This document shows, piece after piece, positions 20,620-24,243 of a DNA stretch of 24,243 bases; within the stretch, counting starts at the first letter, position 1; each line of letters begins with the position of its first letter. Source of the stretch: Marinilabilia sp046483585 (GTDB lineage: Bacteria > Bacteroidota > Bacteroidia > Bacteroidales > Marinilabiliaceae); NCBI GenBank assembly GCA_046483585.1, contig JAWOCV010000238.1, positions 1-24,243 of the forward strand, read 5' to 3'. Below the pieces are notes generated by a model that saw only the letters and a list, made by a program, of their open reading frames with translations, ran no database searches and was not told where the DNA came from. Position numbers and translations under genes: made by a program.

Positions 20620-20706
20620 TCGTATAAAATTGATTTTTTAAGGTCTGATAAAGTTCACACGCAAGAACTTATACATCTTCTATTGTGGAAAACTTTGTAA
20701 TGCTCG
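20614..20706 (-). repeat. Repeat A at the SDR start codon
   Basis: A 93-bp unit from TTTCAT (20614-20619), whose CAT is the SDR start codon, to GCTCG before TTTCAT at 20707-20712. The right-hand stem is degraded (CATTCG faces CTGATA), while the second inner hairpin AGAA/TTCT remains. Confidence 0.85.
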
Positions 20707-20834
20707 TTTCATTTGTTTCCTTTTATCAATAAAGATTGTGTATTGCAAAAATGATGTTTTTTCACGAAAGAAAGAAATACAATTCAGTAATATTCCTGCT
20801 TGTTGGAGGCATTTTCTCTGTGTCGTTATGATAA

Positions 20835-21061
20835 CAATAATCCGTTAAACTTTTGTAATACCTTGTAATTCAATTGTTTAAAATTCCGGCATCTTTTAGA
20901 TTAGATCACAGTGCATCAGTGTTATACGAATTTTCTTACCGGTCTGCCGTTTGCTTATTACAATCCTGCTATATAAAACAAACTTTGGTTTGTACAACAA
21001 GTCTAATTTTTCATAAACCGCCAGGCAGGCATCTTATTTCTAAAAATCTAACGATCTATTG
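20835..21061. repeat. Repeat B interrupted by repeat C (B[C])
   Basis: B ends are CAATAATCCGTTAAAC (20835) and TCTAACGATCTATTG (to 21061). C occupies 20939-21030 and is nearly identical to the C at 2978-3069. The insertion point in B is the same (after CGAATTTTCTTAC versus CGAATTTTTTTAC), so both probably descend from one composite. Confidence 0.85.
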
Positions 21062-21128
21062 TTATAACATATGTTGTAAAACACCCATTTTTTCTTCCCG
21101 TTTTTATGGAAATAGCGGTTTATTCTGC

Positions 21129-21136
21129 TACTTTTG
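21129..21136 (+). promoter_or_regulatory. -7 promoter box of the epimerase gene
   Basis: TACTTTTG matches TAnnTTTG exactly, 35 bases before the ATG at 21171. No clear -33 element is visible. Confidence 0.5.
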
Positions 21137-21170
21137 CGGAAAATTTTCTTTAAAGGTTAAAACAAAAAAC

Positions 21171-21578
21171 ATGAAACCGACACATATTGAACACATTGGG
21201 ATAGCGGTGAAAAACCTTGACGAGGCCATCCCTTTTTATGAGAAGGTATTCGGACTTGAATGCTATGCAGTAGAAGAAGTGGCCGATCAGAAAGTGAAGA
21301 CAGCCTTTTTTAAGGTTGGAGATACCAAAATTGAATTGCTTGAATCCACCGATGCAGAAGGGCCTATAGGAAAATTTATTGAGAAAAAAGGAGAAGGTGT
21401 GCATCATTTGGCTTTTGCCGTCGACGGGCTTGACGAAAAACTCAAAAAAGCTGAAGAACAAGGGGTACGTCTCATAGATAAACAACCACGAAAAGGCGCT
21501 GAGGGTTTAAATATTGCATTTTTGCATCCCAAATCAACTTTTGGGGTTTTAACGGAACTTTGTGAAGCACCGGCATAA
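21171..21578 (+). CDS. mce: Methylmalonyl-CoA epimerase
   Basis: A 135-residue vicinal-oxygen-chelate protein that interconverts (2R)- and (2S)-methylmalonyl-CoA in the succinate-propionate pathway. The sequence HIEHIGIAVKNLDEAIPFYE begins the first beta-alpha-beta-beta-beta module. Candidate metal ligands are His8, Glu55 (KIELLE), His79 (VHHLAFAV) and Glu129 (LTELCE). I chose the ATG at 21171 (MKPTHIEH), just after a -7 box. The open frame continues upstream to 20874, but that is translated repeat. It is followed by the decarboxylase carboxyltransferase and gamma subunits, which supports the assignment. Confidence 0.94.
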   Translation: MKPTHIEHIGIAVKNLDEAIPFYEKVFGLECYAVEEVADQKVKTAFFKVGDTKIELLESTDAEGPIGKFIEKKGEGVHHLAFAVDGLDEKLKKAEEQGVRLIDKQPRKGAEGLNIAFLHPKSTFGVLTELCEAPA

Positions 21579-21600
21579 AAATTTAAAAGCCTGGTAAAAA

Positions 21601-21750
21601 TGGTTCTTTATGCGGTTCATTTTCTTGTTGCGCCAATCTTTGCCATGCTCGTCTCAGTTGTTTAAATTTGAAAATTTGTATTAAAACACATATTATCAGC
21701 AATATATGAATTATCTTAGATCTTAAGTCTAAAAATCTAACGATCTATTG
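21601..21750. repeat. A-B repeat fragment
   Basis: The right part of an A unit (to GCTCG at 21651) is joined to the right part of a B unit (about 21657-21750, ending TCTAACGATCTATTG). The junction CTCA-GTTGTTTAAA parallels the A/B junction at 19163-19176, so this is probably a deletion remnant of a B[A] composite. It fills the gap between mce and the carboxyltransferase gene. Confidence 0.7.
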
Positions 21751-21804
21751 AATAGATGAGCACAAATTGAGATCAGTAACTATTTTGCAGTAAACTTTTA
21801 AGAT

Positions 21805-23364
21805 ATGTCAGATCAGGACAAAGTCAAAAAACTAATTGAGTTGCGCAATGAAGCGCGACTTGGAGGTGGAGAAAAGCGTATTGAAGCCCAGCACGGAAAG
21901 GGCAAATTCACCGCCCGTGAACGAGTTGAAATGCTTTTGGATGACGGCAGTTTCGAAGAGTTCGATATGTTCGTGACCCATCGCTGTACCAATTTCGGAA
22001 TGGAAAAAAAGAAGATACTCGGCGATGGGGTGGTTACCGGTCATGGTACCATCGATGGTCGAGTGGTCTATGTTTTTGCCCAGGATTTCACCGTCTTCGG
22101 AGGTTCTTTGTCGGAAACTTTTGCCCAGAAAATCTGTAAAGTGATGGACATGGCCATGAAAGTGGGTGCACCGGTGATCGGAATCAACGACAGCGGTGGG
22201 GCTCGTATTCAGGAAGGTGTGACTTCACTGGCAGGATACGCAGAGATTTTTGAACGCAACATTCTTGCTTCTGGTGTCATTCCACAGATCTCTGCCATTT
22301 TCGGTCCGTGTGCCGGCGGTGCGGTTTATTCACCTGCACTTACCGACTTTGTTATGATGACCGAACAGACCAGTTATATGTTTGTAACCGGCCCTAAAGT
22401 CGTCAAAACAGTCACCGGGGAAGACATTTCGGTAGAAGATCTTGGCGGTGCTCATGTTCATTCCACTAAGTCGGGTGTTTCGCATTTTGAGCTGGAGAAT
22501 GAGGAAGAAGGAATCATGCTGACCCGAAAATTGCTTTCTTATCTTCCTCAAAATAACCTGGAAGAACCACCGCTGGTGGATTCAGTAGATCCCATCGACC
22601 GGCTGGATGAATCACTCAACACAATCATTCCCGAGAACCCGAATCAGCCTTATGATATGAAGGAGGTGATCTATTCTATCGTGGATGATAACGAATTCCT
22701 TGAAGTTCACCGCAATTACGCAAAAAATATTGTCGTTGGTTTTTGCCGTATGGGTGGTGCATCAATAGGGGTTGTGGCCAACCAGCCCAATTTCCTGGCA
22801 GGTGTTCTTGATTGTGATGCATCAAAAAAGGCTGCTCGTTTTGTGCGGTTTTGTGACGCTTTCAATATTCCTGTGTTGACATTGGTTGATGTTCCCGGCT
22901 TTCTGCCCGGAAGCGGCCAGGAATATGCCGGTATCATTTCGAACGGTGCCAAATTGATGTTTGCCTATGGTGAAGCCACCGTGCCTAAAGTCACCATTAC
23001 CCTTCGCAAATCTTATGGCGGTGCTCACGATGTGATGAGTTGTAAGCAGCTTCGCGGAGATCTGAATTATGCCTGGCCTACTGCTGAAATTGCCGTAATG
23101 GGTGCACAGGGTGCGATTGAAGTACTCGAAGGCCGTGCCATGAAGGAGATAGAAGATCCCGAAGAGAAGAAGAAATTTATTGCTCAAAAAGAGGAGGAAT
23201 ACAAAGAAAAATTTGCCAATCCTTATCAGGCTGCTTCATATGGTTATATTGATGACATCATCGAACCTCGTAATACCAGGTTCAGAATTATCAGAGGCTT
23301 TCAGAGCCTTCAGACCAAAAAGCTGACAAATCCTCCAAAGAAGCATTGTAACATTCCATTGTAA
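21805..23364 (+). CDS. mmdA: Methylmalonyl-CoA decarboxylase carboxyltransferase (alpha) subunit / propionyl-CoA carboxylase beta-like
   Basis: A 519-residue crotonase-fold carboxyltransferase. It moves the carboxyl group between methylmalonyl-CoA and biotin. The N-terminal half has MLLDDGSFEEFD, VVTGHGTIDG, the oxyanion-forming GGARIQEGV and GPCAGGAVYSPAL. The C-terminal half has the second acyl-CoA site with DVPGFLPGSGQE and RKSYGGAHDVM. The C-terminus IEPRNTRFRII is the family end. The neighbouring epimerase and OadG-like subunit point to the sodium-pumping decarboxylase rather than a carboxylase, but sequence alone does not separate the two uses. The ATG at 21805 is the family start. Confidence 0.93.
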   Translation: MSDQDKVKKLIELRNEARLGGGEKRIEAQHGKGKFTARERVEMLLDDGSFEEFDMFVTHRCTNFGMEKKKILGDGVVTGHGTIDGRVVYVFAQDFTVFGGSLSETFAQKICKVMDMAMKVGAPVIGINDSGGARIQEGVTSLAGYAEIFERNILASGVIPQISAIFGPCAGGAVYSPALTDFVMMTEQTSYMFVTGPKVVKTVTGEDISVEDLGGAHVHSTKSGVSHFELENEEEGIMLTRKLLSYLPQNNLEEPPLVDSVDPIDRLDESLNTIIPENPNQPYDMKEVIYSIVDDNEFLEVHRNYAKNIVVGFCRMGGASIGVVANQPNFLAGVLDCDASKKAARFVRFCDAFNIPVLTLVDVPGFLPGSGQEYAGIISNGAKLMFAYGEATVPKVTITLRKSYGGAHDVMSCKQLRGDLNYAWPTAEIAVMGAQGAIEVLEGRAMKEIEDPEEKKKFIAQKEEEYKEKFANPYQAASYGYIDDIIEPRNTRFRIIRGFQSLQTKKLTNPPKKHCNIPL

Positions 23365-23376
23365 TTCATTTCAGAT

Positions 23377-23733
23377 ATGGCCGTTTTTTTAGAAAATGTC
23401 AACTGGCCCCAGATCTGGGTAATCACCGCCGTGGGATACGGAGTGGTGTTCACTGCTTTGATCGGACTGATATTCGTGTTCAAGTTTATGCCCAAAGTGC
23501 TGAATTATCCGGCAAAACGCAGGCTTAAACGTGAAGGAAAAGGTGAAGGGGGCAGAGAAGAATATATTGCCGGGGAAGTAAATGCCGCGATCGGAACTGC
23601 TCTCGGACTCTATTTTGCCGAATTGCACGACGAAGAGAGTAAAGTGATCACCATCAAACGTGTCAAGCGAAGGTATTCTCCCTGGAGTTCAAAAATATAC
23701 AATATGAACAATGTGTTTCCACCGAGATTCTGA
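23377..23733 (+). CDS. OadG-like gamma subunit of sodium-pump decarboxylase
   Basis: A 118-residue membrane protein beginning 12 bases after mmdA. One membrane helix spans about residues 13-36 (IWVITAVGYGVVFTALIGLIFVF), followed by a basic stretch (KRRLKREGKGEG) and a small soluble tail with IAGEVNAAIGTALGLYF. Position, size and topology match the gamma subunits that hold carboxyltransferase and membrane beta subunit together in Na+-translocating decarboxylases. In related Bacteroidota a biotin carrier and a beta subunit follow; here the rest of the window (about 510 bases) is repeats without a gene. Confidence 0.85.
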   Translation: MAVFLENVNWPQIWVITAVGYGVVFTALIGLIFVFKFMPKVLNYPAKRRLKREGKGEGGREEYIAGEVNAAIGTALGLYFAELHDEESKVITIKRVKRRYSPWSSKIYNMNNVFPPRF

Positions 23734-23895
23734 ATAATATAGCGTATTTACTTTTTCTTTGAAAGTGCAGGTGAATAGAGTTTTTGGAGCTAAAGACCTG
23801 TTTTCGTTTCCGGTATAACACCTGAATCCGGCTTTGTTGAACTTTACGAGGACAAATAAGTCATAACGTGCAGCAGTTTCTGATGCCCTAAAGCA

Positions 23896-24158
23896 ATGAA
23901 ACGAGCATGGTAAGGGATCACACAAAAGAAAATATCATGCGAACCTGCCTGGCGGCTTATGGAAAAGTAACATTCTGGATTTTTGATCTAAAAACCACTG
24001 AAATTAATGGTTGCATATACAAAAAACGGCAGACAGGCCTGCCGGGCGACTGATTGAAAGCAGTCCCTGTTTTTTGATGAAAAAATTTTTGAGAAAAATT
24101 CTTTTCAGGAAAACGTCAGGCAGGTTCCATTTGCCCTTAATAAATAAATTTTATACTG
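23896..24158 (+). repeat. Repeat A with two C units inserted
   Basis: It runs from ATGAAA (23896) to the next ATGAAA (24159). The C block 23944-24124 (CCTGCCTGGCGG...CAGGCAGG) sits between CATGCGAA and TTCCAT, the same internal site of A as at 18925. The A part has lost its second inner hairpin. The sequence 23734-23895 holds nothing I can identify. Confidence 0.85.
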
Positions 24159-24243
24159 ATGAAACGAGCATGATATTTTTTAAGCATAAATATCACAAAA
24201 GAATATGTTTAAAAAATATTATGCGAGAGCGAAGCGGTTCCAT
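24159..24243 (+). repeat. Repeat A, partial at window end
   Basis: It starts ATGAAACGAGCATG and continues to the edge. Its inner hairpins use entirely different bases (GATATTT/AAATATC and AATAT/ATATT) around the conserved linker CACAAAAG. AGCGAAGCGG is inserted before TTCCAT. Confidence 0.8.

Overview
The window looks like chromosomal DNA of a Bacteroidota bacterium, probably an anaerobic or fermentative member of the Bacteroidales/Marinilabiliales side. Genes have no Shine-Dalgarno sequences. Several are preceded by the Bacteroidota-type -7 box TAnnTTTG. The gene content also fits: phoH next to purC, a BlaI/BlaR1-TonB pair, class-B aspartate carbamoyltransferase (pyrBI), dipeptidyl peptidase III, and a methylmalonyl-CoA epimerase/decarboxylase cluster. 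This taxonomic call is an inference from gene content and promoter style.

Layout. 1-820: a PIN-like DUF5615 gene broken by a 97-bp repeat, then two heptanucleotide arrays that run up to a dicarboxylate/amino-acid:cation symporter (826-2235). 2505-2619: tRNA-Pro(CGG) with its terminator. 3195-6460: phoH, purC and an unusual YciB-like membrane domain fused to a Nudix hydrolase. 6575-8289 (minus): blaI-blaR1/TonB two-gene unit behind twin operators. 8491-9195 (minus): RsmI-like methyltransferase. 9322-10955 (plus): pyrB-pyrI behind a leader with a short ORF, a U-rich tract and a terminator hairpin. 11277-15215 (minus): a small secreted protein, then the thiamin salvage operon thiM-thiE-thiD-tenA, read from a TPP riboswitch with a clear promoter and terminator. 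15513-16300 (minus): an MntA/HepT toxin-antitoxin pair. 16864-20619 (minus): dipeptidyl peptidase III, a thioesterase and an SDR oxidoreductase. 21171-23733 (plus): methylmalonyl-CoA epimerase, the carboxyltransferase subunit, and an OadG-like gamma subunit of a sodium-pumping decarboxylase.

Most intergenic space is filled by three families of small non-coding repeats, named A, B and C here. A is a 93-97 bp structured element always bounded by TTTCA(T)/ATGAAA. B is a 136-bp MITE-like element with imperfect terminal inverted repeats CAATAG...CTATTG; one copy has a perfect 7-bp target duplication. C is a ~92-bp element with CCTGCCTG...CAGGCAGG-type ends. They are nested in each other: C in B, C in A, and C-C in A in B. 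Copies sit at the end of or inside toxin-antitoxin genes, in the thi leader, and at the SDR start codon.

The most interesting regulatory prediction is the pyrBI leader. Its architecture (promoter, 42-codon leader ORF ending inside the terminator hairpin, U-rich tract just before the hairpin) matches the logic of the enterobacterial pyrBI UTP-sensing attenuator, but in an unrelated phylum. The second most interesting is the A element: stems keep pairing while their sequences change between copies, and removing one copy restores an interrupted reading frame.
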